A stretch of 64,000 nt of DNA from Fibrobacter sp. (GTDB lineage Bacteria; Fibrobacterota; Fibrobacteria; Fibrobacterales; Fibrobacteraceae): NCBI GenBank assembly GCA_024398845.1, contig JAKSIM010000009.1:1-64000 (forward strand). Direction: 5' to 3'. The stretch's first letter is position 1. Each line of letters begins with the position of its first letter. A program made the position numbers and the translations under genes. The notes beneath the pieces are model-generated. The model saw nothing but the letters and a program-made list of their open reading frames with translations, was not told where the DNA came from and did not search any database. Of this stretch, positions 16,727 through 25,588 are shown piece by piece.

Positions 16727-17515
16727 TTAAACAAGAATTTTTACAATTGAATCGTGTAAAAGTCCGTTACTGAACACAACTTGTTCGGCGTCGACAAACT
16801 GCATCGGAGTGCCGTCGATATGCGTGGAGCGGCCCCCCGCTTCTTCGACCAGAAGGGCGATGGCCGCAATATCCCACGGGTAGCTCATGGTCATCACGAA
16901 GCAATCAATGCGGCCACAGGCGGTAAAGCAGCCTTCGATGACGGCCGACCCGAGGCACTTGACCCGTTCAAAAGCTTCGGCCTCACGGGCAAAATTGCGG
17001 GAGTTGCAAGCGTTAATCTTTGCGGCGTCCCCCACGTTAAAGTCGCCGTTACTCACGATAGCGTGCGTCGGATTGCTTTCGCCACTCACGTGGACAGGAT
17101 TTCCATTCATGAACGTGCCACGCCCCTTGATTGCGGTAAAAAGTTCCCCGAGTTTCGGGAGGTTCACCACGGCCACCAGCGGTTTTCCTTCAAAATGGAG
17201 AGCAATAGAAATGCCCCACAGCGGAATACCGCGGCTAAAATTCACCGTACCATCGACGGGATCAATAATCCAGCGGTAACGCGAATCCGAGCCTTCAATA
17301 ATGCCGGCTTCCTCGGTGCGAATGGAATGGGTTGGGAAAGCTTCGCGAAGACCATCGACAATCAGTTTTTCGCTGCTCACATCCGCTATTGTCACCACGT
17401 CCTTCACGGACTTGTACTTAACATTCCCCAAATTTGACTGAAGCTCCAGGCAGAGCGCCCCCGCCTTGCGAGAAAGAGTTTCTGCGACCGATAAAAACTT
17501 TTGAAGTTCGTCCAT
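16727..17515 (-). CDS. inositol monophosphatase family protein
   Basis: Mg-dependent phosphatase of the IMPase/SuhB/HisN family, 262 residues. It has a metal-binding Glu-Glu in RTEEAG (~72), DPVDGTVNFSRG (~86-97, normally DPIDGTxNF), a conserved GSAV and the C-terminal metal Asp in YPWDIAAIALLVEEAGG. Possible substrates are inositol phosphate or histidinol phosphate; sequence alone does not decide. AGGGATAG lies upstream of the start. The MATE gene ends 39 bp upstream on the same strand, so the two may be cotranscribed. Confidence 0.9.
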   Translation of the reverse strand: MDELQKFLSVAETLSRKAGALCLELQSNLGNVKYKSVKDVVTIADVSSEKLIVDGLREAFPTHSIRTEEAGIIEGSDSRYRWIIDPVDGTVNFSRGIPLWGISIALHFEGKPLVAVVNLPKLGELFTAIKGRGTFMNGNPVHVSGESNPTHAIVSNGDFNVGDAAKINACNSRNFAREAEAFERVKCLGSAVIEGCFTACGRIDCFVMTMSYPWDIAAIALLVEEAGGRSTHIDGTPMQFVDAEQVVFSNGLLHDSIVKILV

Positions 17516-17554
17516 AATACTATCCCTATAATTAAGGTTCGATTGAACAACCTT

Positions 17555-18907
17555 TTATTTTGATGTTTTTAAATTCATTAAAGTTGCACGATTCAATTTA
17601 CGAATTACATAAAAATACATACCGACAATCACAAGCCCAGCCACCGTCCAGCTCACCGGATAAACCGTCATGAGCGCCTTGAACGAGCGGTAACAAGGGA
17701 AAACAGTCCAAACCCACACAATGCGAACGCCGCAAACGCCCACGGCACAAATCACCGCCGGGGCAAGTGAATGACCGAGCCCGCGGAGTGCCGCCGAAAT
17801 ATTGTCCAAGAAAACGTTCACGATTTCAAGGGCCATCACGATGTACAAGCGAATCACGGCAATCTCTACAATCTGCGCATCGCTCGTAAACAGGTGCAAT
17901 AGCGGGCGCGCAAACAAGGCCATCAACGCCCCGATAATTACCGTCGAGATTCCATTCAGCAAAAGAGTCCAGCGCAACACGCTTCGGCAGCGCGGGATAT
18001 TATTTGCGCCTTTATTTTGACTCACAATCGTCACGCACGCCGCCGAAAAAGAGCTCAACCAGAAAAAGATAAAGTATTCGTAATTGAGGGCCGCCGCACT
18101 TGCGGCAATCGTCGCCGAGCCCAAGCTGTTAATGGCTGACTGGATGCAGACATTGGAGAACGAAAACACTACGCCCTGAAAGCCTGCCGGCAAACCGATA
18201 TGGACAATGCGCTTGAAAATGAAAGGCGTGATGCGCAACTTCCAGAATTCAAACTTGAGCGGGCCGACCTCGTGCATCAAGAAATAGACGAGCGAAACGG
18301 AACTCACCACATTGGCGATGACCGTTGCAATCGCTACCCCTTCCACATCCATTTTGCAGACAAGCACAAAGAACAAATTAAACGCCACATTGACCGCGCC
18401 AGAAACCAAAAGCACATAAAAAGGCCTGCGCGTATCGCCCTTGCTGCGTAAAACCGCTGCCGCAAAGTTGAAGAGCATAATGAACGGCATGCCCACAAAA
18501 TAAATGCGCAAGTAAAGAATCGCCTGTTCCAAAATGTCGGACGGAGTGGAGATGAACTCCAAAATCGGGCGGGCAAACACGACTCCAATCACCGCAAGGA
18601 ATACGCCGCTTAAAAGTGAAACCAAAATGGAAGTATGCACGCCGCGCGAAATGGAACGCGCGCTGCGTTCGCCAAACGCCGTTGAAATAACGACATTCGC
18701 CCCCACCGAGAGGCCAACAAATAAGTTTACAAGCAGGTTGATGACCGGACTGTTCGCACCAACGGCCGCCAAAGCGGAACCACCCACAAACTGGCCAACG
18801 ACGGCGATATCAGCAGCATTAAAGAGTTGTTGTAAAATCCCGCTTGCGGCGAGAGGAATGGCCATTTTGAGGATTTTGTCCCAAATGGAACCATTCAGCA
18901 TATCCAT
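17555..18907 (-). CDS. MATE family efflux transporter
   Basis: Polytopic inner-membrane protein of about 450 residues with twelve predicted helices in two homologous halves. The N-terminal GSIWDKILKMAIPLAASGILQ matches the usual opening of NorM/DinF-type MATE proteins, with NAADIAVVGQFVGG after it. It would export organic cations or drugs, driven by Na+ or H+; the substrate is unknown. The ATG at 18907 is used; a TTG at 18922, one base after the upstream gene's stop, is an alternative that would add five residues. It follows the DUF2279-like gene closely and is probably cotranscribed with it. Confidence 0.9.
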   Translation of the reverse strand: MDMLNGSIWDKILKMAIPLAASGILQQLFNAADIAVVGQFVGGSALAAVGANSPVINLLVNLFVGLSVGANVVISTAFGERSARSISRGVHTSILVSLLSGVFLAVIGVVFARPILEFISTPSDILEQAILYLRIYFVGMPFIMLFNFAAAVLRSKGDTRRPFYVLLVSGAVNVAFNLFFVLVCKMDVEGVAIATVIANVVSSVSLVYFLMHEVGPLKFEFWKLRITPFIFKRIVHIGLPAGFQGVVFSFSNVCIQSAINSLGSATIAASAAALNYEYFIFFWLSSFSAACVTIVSQNKGANNIPRCRSVLRWTLLLNGISTVIIGALMALFARPLLHLFTSDAQIVEIAVIRLYIVMALEIVNVFLDNISAALRGLGHSLAPAVICAVGVCGVRIVWVWTVFPCYRSFKALMTVYPVSWTVAGLVIVGMYFYVIRKLNRATLMNLKTSK

Positions 18908-18923
18908 AGATTCGTTTTTCAAT

Positions 18924-19847
18924 TTAGAACTTGATCGGGTAGAGCAAGAACCAGTGGAAATCGGGGTAAACTTGTACTGCCGGGGCCGGAAGCTTAAAAT
19001 AGTTCAGGTACTTGATAAAGGTTCGGGCAAGGCGACTTTGCGGACGGAATGCCTCCAGGTCATAATCCAAGGCGATATACACTTCACGACGCGGGTGCGG
19101 TTCGCGGGTAAACACCTTTTCATCGATACTCAGGCCAGCGGCAATCGCAAGCCAACTCGGGTAATAGGCGCGGGCGGCCGCAGGCAACAAGCGGTAAGGC
19201 TTAAAGGATGCCCAGAACGTTTGGTTGCAGTAGTCATCGGTAAAGACGCCCGTGTCGCTCTGGCGGTAATAGGCCTTCGTGTTAATCCAGTAACTCCACT
19301 TGAGGTCCACGTACTTGAATACGGGAATGTAGCGTTCGGCCATCGGTAAAAAGCCGCCCAACGTTCCACTGAGCACATCAAAAATGCTGAAGCCCCATTC
19401 TGGAGAGTAGCCGTCCTTCACATCGATGGCCACATGCGTCATCATGGCGGATAGACCTGCAAAGAGGTATGACTGAAATTCGCTTGCGCCCGCCCAACGG
19501 TAGCCTTCGTAAAAGCTTTCGCCCAAAATGACGCCTGCGGCAAAATGGCCGAACTTATCCAGGTTCATAGCGTAATCAAAGTCATTCTCAAAATGGAAAT
19601 GACTTTTTTCGTCATCCCACCAGCCTTTTTCAAACACAAGCCAGTAAGCGGCACCGTAAGCGATAAGCGTCAGTGAGGCCACACCGGCAACTTTTGGAAC
19701 CGAAATTTGAGTGGCGACATCCACGGAATCTTCGCTGCGGTAATCCCACGTGGAATCGCGCCAGGTGGGCGGATCAAAAGGAGCGGCCTGCAAGGACGTT
19801 GCAAAAAAGATTAAGCAAAGAGCTATAACCAAATAACGAATTTTCAC
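18924..19847 (-). CDS. DUF2279-like exported protein
   Basis: Exported protein of about 307 residues with a signal peptide (KIRYLVIALCLIFFATSLQA). It has membrane-interacting helices and the NLDKFGHFAAG segment (~100) characteristic, as far as I recall, of the YfiM/DUF2279 family of periplasmic or outer-membrane proteins, followed by a conserved KDGYSPEWGFSIFDVLSG stretch. Function unknown. The GTG at 19847 is chosen: it begins a proper signal peptide, lies 2 bp after the ketosynthase stop and has GGGAG about 10 nt upstream. A longer frame starting at 19877 would overlap the ketosynthase gene. Confidence 0.7.
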   Translation of the reverse strand: MKIRYLVIALCLIFFATSLQAAPFDPPTWRDSTWDYRSEDSVDVATQISVPKVAGVASLTLIAYGAAYWLVFEKGWWDDEKSHFHFENDFDYAMNLDKFGHFAAGVILGESFYEGYRWAGASEFQSYLFAGLSAMMTHVAIDVKDGYSPEWGFSIFDVLSGTLGGFLPMAERYIPVFKYVDLKWSYWINTKAYYRQSDTGVFTDDYCNQTFWASFKPYRLLPAAARAYYPSWLAIAAGLSIDEKVFTREPHPRREVYIALDYDLEAFRPQSRLARTFIKYLNYFKLPAPAVQVYPDFHWFLLYPIKF

Positions 19848-19849
19848 GG

Positions 19850-21082
19850 TCAATTTCTCCCAAAGACAAGAACGCAATTTTGACCACCGAAGCCAAAACT
19901 GTTGCTCAGGGCATAATCAAAGCGATGGTTGCACGGGCCATTTTCACAGACGTCCAAATGAATTTGAGGATCCTTGTTGAAAACGTTAATCGTGGCATGC
20001 AATTTTTGTTCCATGAGGGAATAAATAACGGCAATCGCTTCAAGAGCACCCGCAGCGCCCAGACTGTGGCCCACCATGGACTTGGTAGAATTGATTTTGA
20101 AATCACTGGCCGACGACCCAAAAACAGCCTCGATGGCGCGGCACTCGGCGACGTCGCCCAGCGGCGTAGAAGTTCCGTGAGCGTTGACGTAACCCACGTT
20201 GGCAGGTTTGATTTGAGCATCGCGAAGGGCTGATTCCATCGCGAGTTTCACACCCAGGCCGTCTGAGCGCGGGGCAGAAATGTGGTGGGCGTCGGCGCTA
20301 AGGCCTACACCGGCAATACGAGCGAGCACCTTAGCGCCGCGTGCTCGTGCGTGCGATTCACTTTCGAGGACGAGCACGCCCGCCCCTTCGCCAATCACGA
20401 ACCCATCGCGGTCCCTGTCGAAGGGGCGCGACGCCGTCTCCGGCGAATCATTTCTTTTGCTTACCGCATGCATGCTGGTAAAACCCGCCAAGCCCAGCGG
20501 GTTCACCGTCTCGTCAGCGCCACCGGCAAGCATCACGTCAGCGCGGCCCAGGCGAATCTGGTCCACCGCACTCGCAATCGAGTGATTGCTTGTGGCGCAA
20601 GCCGAAGTCACTGAATAACTCGGGCCCATCCACCCCAAGCGATTGCAGACTTCGCCCGAAGCCATGTTCACAATCGCCATCGGGATAAAGAACGGCGACA
20701 CGCGATTGGGGCCACGCGTAGAAAGCGTCACCGAAGCCTCGTAATAGTGCTTCATGCCGCCAATGCTACTGCCAATCGCCACGCCACAGCGCGTCGGGTC
20801 TTCTTCCTTCGGGAAAATTCCCGCATTGCGAACCGCCTGTTGGGCAGCAAAAACAGCATACGTCACGTAACGCGAAAAACGCGCCTGGTCACGAGCCGTA
20901 CAAAACTCGTTCGACGGGAAATCGCGCACCTCGCCCGCAATTTGTGACGGGAAAGCGCTCGCGTCAAAGCGGCTAATGGGCACGATACCGGACTTGCTCA
21001 ACAGCAAATTCCGCCAAAACTCATCGGGAAAGTTCCCGAGGGGAGATACACAACCCATACCTGTAACAACGACGTTTTCCAT
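19850..21082 (-). CDS. fabF: 3-oxoacyl-ACP synthase II
   Basis: Single-domain ketosynthase of 410 residues with an intact triad: Cys in TSACATSNHS (~163), His in NAHGTSTPLGD (~303), Lys and His in STKSMVGHSLGAAGALEA (~335-340). This is the standard FabF length, so with the tandem enzyme near 9 kb the window holds two separate condensing systems. It may be the housekeeping elongation enzyme, leaving the tandem enzyme for a special product, or the reverse. It is divergent from orn with only 37 bp between the start codons; a TATCTTGT element lies 8 nt before its ATG. Confidence 0.92.
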   Translation of the reverse strand: MENVVVTGMGCVSPLGNFPDEFWRNLLLSKSGIVPISRFDASAFPSQIAGEVRDFPSNEFCTARDQARFSRYVTYAVFAAQQAVRNAGIFPKEEDPTRCGVAIGSSIGGMKHYYEASVTLSTRGPNRVSPFFIPMAIVNMASGEVCNRLGWMGPSYSVTSACATSNHSIASAVDQIRLGRADVMLAGGADETVNPLGLAGFTSMHAVSKRNDSPETASRPFDRDRDGFVIGEGAGVLVLESESHARARGAKVLARIAGVGLSADAHHISAPRSDGLGVKLAMESALRDAQIKPANVGYVNAHGTSTPLGDVAECRAIEAVFGSSASDFKINSTKSMVGHSLGAAGALEAIAVIYSLMEQKLHATINVFNKDPQIHLDVCENGPCNHRFDYALSNSFGFGGQNCVLVFGRN

Positions 21083-21107
21083 TTCGCGCTACAAGATAGA
21101 AAATTAC

Positions 21108-21115
21108 TACATTTC
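21108..21115 (+). promoter_or_regulatory. putative orn promoter box TACATTTC
   Basis: TACATTTC ends 4 nt before the orn ATG. On the opposite strand of the same 37-bp gap TATCTTGT lies 8 nt before fabF. The upstream halves of both promoters must therefore lie inside the opposing gene. Confidence 0.4.
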
Positions 21116-21119
21116 TCAC

Positions 21120-21659
21120 ATGCCTAAAAGTTCAAGAAATCTCGTTTGGATGGACCTCGAAATGTCGGGGCTCGAACCCGAAAAAGATGTTATCCTCGAA
21201 ATTGCAACCATCGTCACCGATGGCAACTTGAATGTGCTCGCCGAAGGCCCCGTAATCGCCGTCCACCAGCCCGAAAACATCTTTGAAGGCATGGATGAGT
21301 GGAACACCCGCCACCACAACCAAAGTGGACTCGTGGACCGCTGCAGACACTCGCGTTACACCATCGACGACGCCGACCAGGCCACCCTAGATTTTATAAA
21401 GCCATTCACCGAAAAAGGCAAAAACATACTTTGCGGCAACTCCATCACGCAAGATCGCCGCTTTATGTACAAGTACATGCCCAAAATTTCGGCTTGGCTC
21501 AACTACCGTAACATTGACGTCAGTTCCCTCAAGGAACTCACCTTCCGCTGGTACCCGAACCTTGCTGAATTCCAAAAAGACAAGAATCACGAAGCTCTGA
21601 GCGACATCCGCGAAAGCATCGCCGAACTCGCCTACTACCGGAAGACTATTTTCAAGTAA
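21120..21659 (+). CDS. orn: oligoribonuclease
   Basis: DEDDh-family 3'-5' exonuclease of 179 residues that degrades 2-5-nt RNAs, including the pGpG produced by EAL phosphodiesterases such as the one at 1038-3011. It has WMDLEMSGLEP (Asp and Glu metal ligands, ~9-19), the central CGNSITQDRRF with the third Asp (~111) and HEALSDIRES (His and final Asp, ~157-162). Length matches E. coli Orn. The ATG at 21120 is used; it has no Shine-Dalgarno and a TACATTTC element ends 4 nt upstream, suggesting a leaderless mRNA. Confidence 0.95.
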   Translation: MPKSSRNLVWMDLEMSGLEPEKDVILEIATIVTDGNLNVLAEGPVIAVHQPENIFEGMDEWNTRHHNQSGLVDRCRHSRYTIDDADQATLDFIKPFTEKGKNILCGNSITQDRRFMYKYMPKISAWLNYRNIDVSSLKELTFRWYPNLAEFQKDKNHEALSDIRESIAELAYYRKTIFK

Positions 21660-21667
21660 TTCTTTAA

Positions 21668-23032
21668 ATGAAATATTATTACGACCCCAAAAACAGACGC
21701 CCATACAAAGAACGAATGAGAAATCGCTGCATTGCCGCAGCCATATTCATAGCCATGTGTGCAGGCATTGGCTCTTGCATTTACCAAAGTGGAGCCTCTA
21801 AAAACGAAAAACAAGTCGATTTAGGCAAAACCGAAGAAGTCGCCGCAAGCGAACAAAACAACGATAGCATTTTTAACGCCGAAATCGAGCAAGACAGCCT
21901 TTACGCAAGCGAACCGATAACCAAGGCCGAGCAGCAAGCCGAGGATCTAGCCAACACACAGGCCACGGTTACCGCGGCAGTCACGCCAGAAACACCTCCC
22001 GAAATTGACGTAATCGACTCGGTCCACATCAAAAAACAGAAAAACGTTTTTCTCGCCGAAAAAATCGACAACATGTTGCGCCGCTTCAAGCCGCTCCACA
22101 GCGCAATCCTCGTCGTAGAACCCAAGTCCAACGAAATTATCGCCTGGGGCGAAACCCGCGACGGCAAAGTCCAGAACGAGCCCGATTACTTTGTCAAAAA
22201 CACCTTCCCAGCAGCCTCACTCGCCAAGACCATCACGATTGCCGCCGCCATGGAAAGCAACCGCTACTCGCTCAACTCCCCCATTCCCGATATTGGAGCC
22301 CACCACACACTCTACAAGCGCCAAATTCGCGTCCCAGAAAAATACACTGGCCAAACCATAGAGCTTCAAGACGCCTACGCCAAGTCCGCAAACCCGCCAC
22401 TCGCCATTATCGGCATGAATGTCGGAGCAAGCCGTCTCAAAAGCGCCGCCAAGAACCTTGGCTACAACACGAACTTCCCGAGCGGCATTCCCGGACGCTC
22501 CAATTACGCCCCTCCCGACACCGGCTACGGTCTCGCCGAAGCCAGCTGCGGATTCACTGAATCAACGACGCTCACTCCGCTCCTCGCCGCAGCCCAGGTC
22601 CGTTCCATTCTCACCAAAAAGCCGCTTGAAATTCCCTGGGCCGAGAACCTCGCGCCCTACGCCCCCCAAAAACGCATTGCCCTAGACGCTCAAAAATTCA
22701 GCGACAACACATATTACGGCCTGCGCGAAGCCATGATTCGAAGCATTACGAACGGCACCGCCCGCAAGCACATTTCGACCCGCAACATGGCACGCAAAAA
22801 CTACAACGCCTTAAACATTGGCGGCAAGACAGGCTCCCTCGATGGTCAGGATCCGCACGGCCGCTACGAATGGTTCATGGGATTCGCCCAATCCAAGGAC
22901 GACCCGAGCAAAGCCATTGTCGTTGTCATTTTGCAGATTCACGATTTGCAGGGATTCCGCTCGCAACCCGCGTGCCAAGTGGCAGCAATGATTATAAATT
23001 ATTGGGCACATCAAACCCTTTGGAATAAATAG
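21668..23032 (+). CDS. penicillin-binding transpeptidase-domain protein
   Basis: Membrane-anchored protein of 454 residues. A positively charged N-terminus and one transmembrane helix (~21-38) precede a ~90-residue Glu/Ala/Thr-rich linker and a penicillin-binding transpeptidase domain. The three active-site motifs are present: S-x-x-K in AASLAK (Ser184, Lys187), S-x-N in KSANP (Ser240, Asn242) and KTG (387-389). There is no glycosyltransferase or dimerisation domain, unlike class A or typical class B PBPs, so it may be a specialised D,D-transpeptidase or carboxypeptidase. It starts 8 bp after orn and is probably cotranscribed with it and lgt. Confidence 0.88.
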   Translation: MKYYYDPKNRRPYKERMRNRCIAAAIFIAMCAGIGSCIYQSGASKNEKQVDLGKTEEVAASEQNNDSIFNAEIEQDSLYASEPITKAEQQAEDLANTQATVTAAVTPETPPEIDVIDSVHIKKQKNVFLAEKIDNMLRRFKPLHSAILVVEPKSNEIIAWGETRDGKVQNEPDYFVKNTFPAASLAKTITIAAAMESNRYSLNSPIPDIGAHHTLYKRQIRVPEKYTGQTIELQDAYAKSANPPLAIIGMNVGASRLKSAAKNLGYNTNFPSGIPGRSNYAPPDTGYGLAEASCGFTESTTLTPLLAAAQVRSILTKKPLEIPWAENLAPYAPQKRIALDAQKFSDNTYYGLREAMIRSITNGTARKHISTRNMARKNYNALNIGGKTGSLDGQDPHGRYEWFMGFAQSKDDPSKAIVVVILQIHDLQGFRSQPACQVAAMIINYWAHQTLWNK

Positions 23033-23052
23033 GAATTGATAAGGAACAGATT

Positions 23053-23916
23053 ATGGAATTGTCTTGGTGGAATCTAATACCGACTTACTTTGACGGCACC
23101 GCCTTCTCTCTCGGGAGTTTCCAAGTCCGCTGGTATGGCGTGATGTACATTTTCGCATTCGTCACCGCATACCTCACCATGTGGAAAATCAACAAGAAAG
23201 AGAACATGGGTTACACCAAGGAACAGTTCGACAGCCTCTTCACGTGGATTATCGCGGGAATCCTCATTGGCGCGCGCCTTGGCTACGTATTCTTTTACAA
23301 GGCGAGCTACTACCTCGCAAACCCCACCGAAATCATTTTGCCTCTCGCCCACGACGACCTCGGCTACCACTTCACGGGTATTGCCGGCATGAGCTATCAC
23401 GGCGGCCTCATCCTTGGCATCGTATTTACCATCATTGGCCTCAAGCGCAACAAGATGGACGTTTGGAAGACCCTCAATTTATGTTTTTTGGCAGCGCCGC
23501 TTGCCTACACTTGGGGACGTTGGGGCAACTTCATTAATGGTGAACTCTTTGGCGAAGTGACCAAGAGCGCCATTGGCATGTGGTTCCCGCTAGCCCACGA
23601 CAGTCCAGTCACGAACCCGATTTTGCACCATCCTTCTCAGTTGTACGAAATGTGCTTTGAAGGTATCGGATTGTTCTTTGCACTCTGGTTCCTGCGTAAA
23701 ATTCCGCTGCTAAAAGACAAAATGCCGTGCTTGTACCTGATGGGTTACGGGATTTTCCGCTTTTTCATCGAATTTTTCCGCCGTCCGGACGCCCACCTCG
23801 GACGCATAGACCTCTTTGGCATGAGCCGCGGTCAGACGCTTTGCAGCCTGATGATTTTAACCGGGCTCACCTGGCTTATCGTGCTGATTTACAGGCAGAA
23901 AAAAGCTAATTGCTGA
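23053..23916 (+). CDS. lgt: prolipoprotein diacylglyceryl transferase
   Basis: Polytopic inner-membrane enzyme of 287 residues that attaches diacylglycerol from phosphatidylglycerol to the lipobox cysteine of prolipoproteins. It has RWYGVMY near the N-terminus, GARLGYVFFY, SYHGGLILG, the signature GRWGNFINGELFG (~157-169) and a C-terminal RFFIEFFR. AAGGA precedes the start. Many putative lipoproteins in this window (FISUMP, CotH-like and thioredoxin-like proteins) would be its substrates. Its last 11 bases overlap the convergent pmbA gene. Confidence 0.96.
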   Translation: MELSWWNLIPTYFDGTAFSLGSFQVRWYGVMYIFAFVTAYLTMWKINKKENMGYTKEQFDSLFTWIIAGILIGARLGYVFFYKASYYLANPTEIILPLAHDDLGYHFTGIAGMSYHGGLILGIVFTIIGLKRNKMDVWKTLNLCFLAAPLAYTWGRWGNFINGELFGEVTKSAIGMWFPLAHDSPVTNPILHHPSQLYEMCFEGIGLFFALWFLRKIPLLKDKMPCLYLMGYGIFRFFIEFFRRPDAHLGRIDLFGMSRGQTLCSLMILTGLTWLIVLIYRQKKANC

Positions 23917-25234
23917 CGCTGAGTTCACTCACGGCTAACGCAGGCACCTTGTAGCTTGCAAACGGGTCGCGGTATTCGTTACCCACAGCCACAACATTCT
24001 TGATGATGTCAAAGAAGTTGCCGCTGAGCGTCACGCCATCGACCGGATGCACTATCTGGCCGTTTTCGCACCAGAAGCCATGCGCGCCAATGCTCAATTC
24101 GCCACTGACGGCATTGCAACCGGAGTTGCCTTCGAGGCGGACCACGAAAAGGCACTTGGGGAACAACTTGAGCAGTTCCGCAGTCGTCATTTGCCCCGCC
24201 GGCACCAGCAGATTGTAGAAGGAGGTCGACATCTTGCCGCCAAAACTGCGAGCGCCATTGCCCGTTGTTTTGCAGCCGGCCTTTGCAGCGGTTTCCAAGT
24301 TGTAGAGCGCAGAATTGAACACACCGTTATCAACAACCTTCACGCGTTCCGTAGGGCAACCCTCGGAATCAAAGTAGAACTTGGTTTCAAAATTCTCGCC
24401 AAACGGATCGTTCCAAATGGAGAACGCATCACTTGCAATTTTCTCGCCTTCCTTGCCGGCTAGGCGGGACATACCCTTTTGCATAGCTTCGGCCACAAAG
24501 GGCGAGCAGTACATCCCGAGGAAACGCGCCGAAATGCGTTCCGAAAGCACTACCGGAATCTTGCCGCCCTCAATCTTTTGGGCGCCAAAAAGTTCCGTCG
24601 CATATTCCGCCGCTCGACCCGCAATCTCATCGACGCTAAAATCCTTCCAATCGCGACCGTTCTTCACGTAATTGCCAAGCTTCTTGACGCCATCGCGGCT
24701 AGCAACGGCCCCGGCCCCCACAGACACGGAATTAGAACGCGATTCATAAAAGAGCCCCGTGTTATTCGCCACAATGGAATAATCGCGGTCCAAATCGCCC
24801 CCAAGGTACGGAATGTTCTCGATTTCCTTGGATTTTGCGAACGTCGCCTTTTCTAGATCAATGCAAAAATCCTTCAGCTGCGCAAGGTCAAGCGAATCCA
24901 AAGCCGGATTATAATTGCATGCGTCCGAAGGCAAATTCTGCGCCGTCGGCAACTGGATATCGATTTTTTCGGTCCACTGCGTGTGGCAAACAGCATCCTT
25001 CAAAGTCTGCTGCAAAGCTTCCTTGGTCAGGCGCTCCGTATGCGCATAGCCCGGGCGGCCATCCTTAATCACGCGAACGCCAAGCCCAACGGAATCTGAA
25101 ATTTCGGTGTTCTGCACCTGTCCCTGAAAAACGGACAAGCCCTCGGAATGCGAATTCGAGGCAATAATATCAAACTGTTCAGCCTCGTTCTTGGCGAGGT
25201 CACACATACAACTTACAGCGTCTTTGATATTCAT
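23906..25234 (-). CDS. pmbA: PmbA/TldE-like metalloprotease regulator
   Basis: TldD/PmbA family protein of 442 residues. PmbA (TldE) normally forms a heterodimeric protease with TldD, but it lacks the HExxxH zinc motif, which is also absent here; no tldD gene is in the window. Recognisable regions are EGLSVFQGQVQNTEISDSVGLGVR near the N-terminus, ASRDGVKKLG in the middle and GCNAVSGELSIGAHGFWCENG near the C-terminus. The start codon is directly abutted by the dispersed CTAACCAC repeat, so no ribosome binding site is visible. It overlaps lgt by 11 bp tail to tail. Confidence 0.92.
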   Translation of the reverse strand: MNIKDAVSCMCDLAKNEAEQFDIIASNSHSEGLSVFQGQVQNTEISDSVGLGVRVIKDGRPGYAHTERLTKEALQQTLKDAVCHTQWTEKIDIQLPTAQNLPSDACNYNPALDSLDLAQLKDFCIDLEKATFAKSKEIENIPYLGGDLDRDYSIVANNTGLFYESRSNSVSVGAGAVASRDGVKKLGNYVKNGRDWKDFSVDEIAGRAAEYATELFGAQKIEGGKIPVVLSERISARFLGMYCSPFVAEAMQKGMSRLAGKEGEKIASDAFSIWNDPFGENFETKFYFDSEGCPTERVKVVDNGVFNSALYNLETAAKAGCKTTGNGARSFGGKMSTSFYNLLVPAGQMTTAELLKLFPKCLFVVRLEGNSGCNAVSGELSIGAHGFWCENGQIVHPVDGVTLSGNFFDIIKNVVAVGNEYRDPFASYKVPALAVSELSVSN

Positions 25235-25352
25235 AGTGGTTAGTGGTTAGCCCTTTAGGGCGTAAGCAGTGGTTGATGGTTAGGGGGCGGCTGCGCCGCC
25301 TTTATAAATCCTGTTTACAGCTTACTATCAATGGGTTCGGGTTAGTGGTTAG
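25235..25352. repeat. dispersed intergenic repeat, inverted copy
   Basis: Contains the core at 25286-25331, the reverse complement of 59-99 apart from a few changes: GGCGGCTGCGCCGCC, then TTTATAAATCCTGTTTACAG. GTGGTTAGTGGTTAG stretches flank it on both sides. One edge touches the pmbA start codon (25234). The other edge provides the stop codon of the HigA-like gene, whose TAA at 25349-25351 lies inside the repeat. Confidence 0.85.
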
Positions 25353-25582
25353 TTCCTATGAGATTTGCTTTCGAGCATTTTCCAGTAGGCGGCGGGGCTT
25401 CCCGTAACGGATTCCAGCGATTCCGCCAGTTCCTTGGTAATCGGCTGCGTTCCGTCGATAAGTTTTTCAAGAAGTTCGTCAGAAACGCCAAGACGACGCG
25501 CAAACTCAATCTTGTCCATCTTGAGCCATTCAATGCCCTCCAGAATCGCAGCCCCTGGAGTCGGGACACCATGTCTAGCCAT
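25349..25582 (-). CDS. HigA-like XRE-family DNA-binding protein
   Basis: Small protein of 77 residues with a helix-turn-helix of the HigA/VapI antitoxin type: PGAAILEGIEWLKM, then FARRLGVSDELLEKLIDG, then the recognition-helix region ITKELAESLESVTGSPAAYW. In typical higBA modules a ~90-residue toxin gene lies immediately upstream; here the upstream gene is a 538-residue SGNH protein, so this is either an orphan regulator or a remnant. GTGAGG precedes the ATG, which lies 6 bp after the upstream stop. The stop codon lies in the dispersed repeat, so the natural C-terminus may have been altered by it. Confidence 0.75.
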   Translation of the reverse strand: MARHGVPTPGAAILEGIEWLKMDKIEFARRLGVSDELLEKLIDGTQPITKELAESLESVTGSPAAYWKMLESKSHRN

Positions 25583-25588
25583 AAATCC

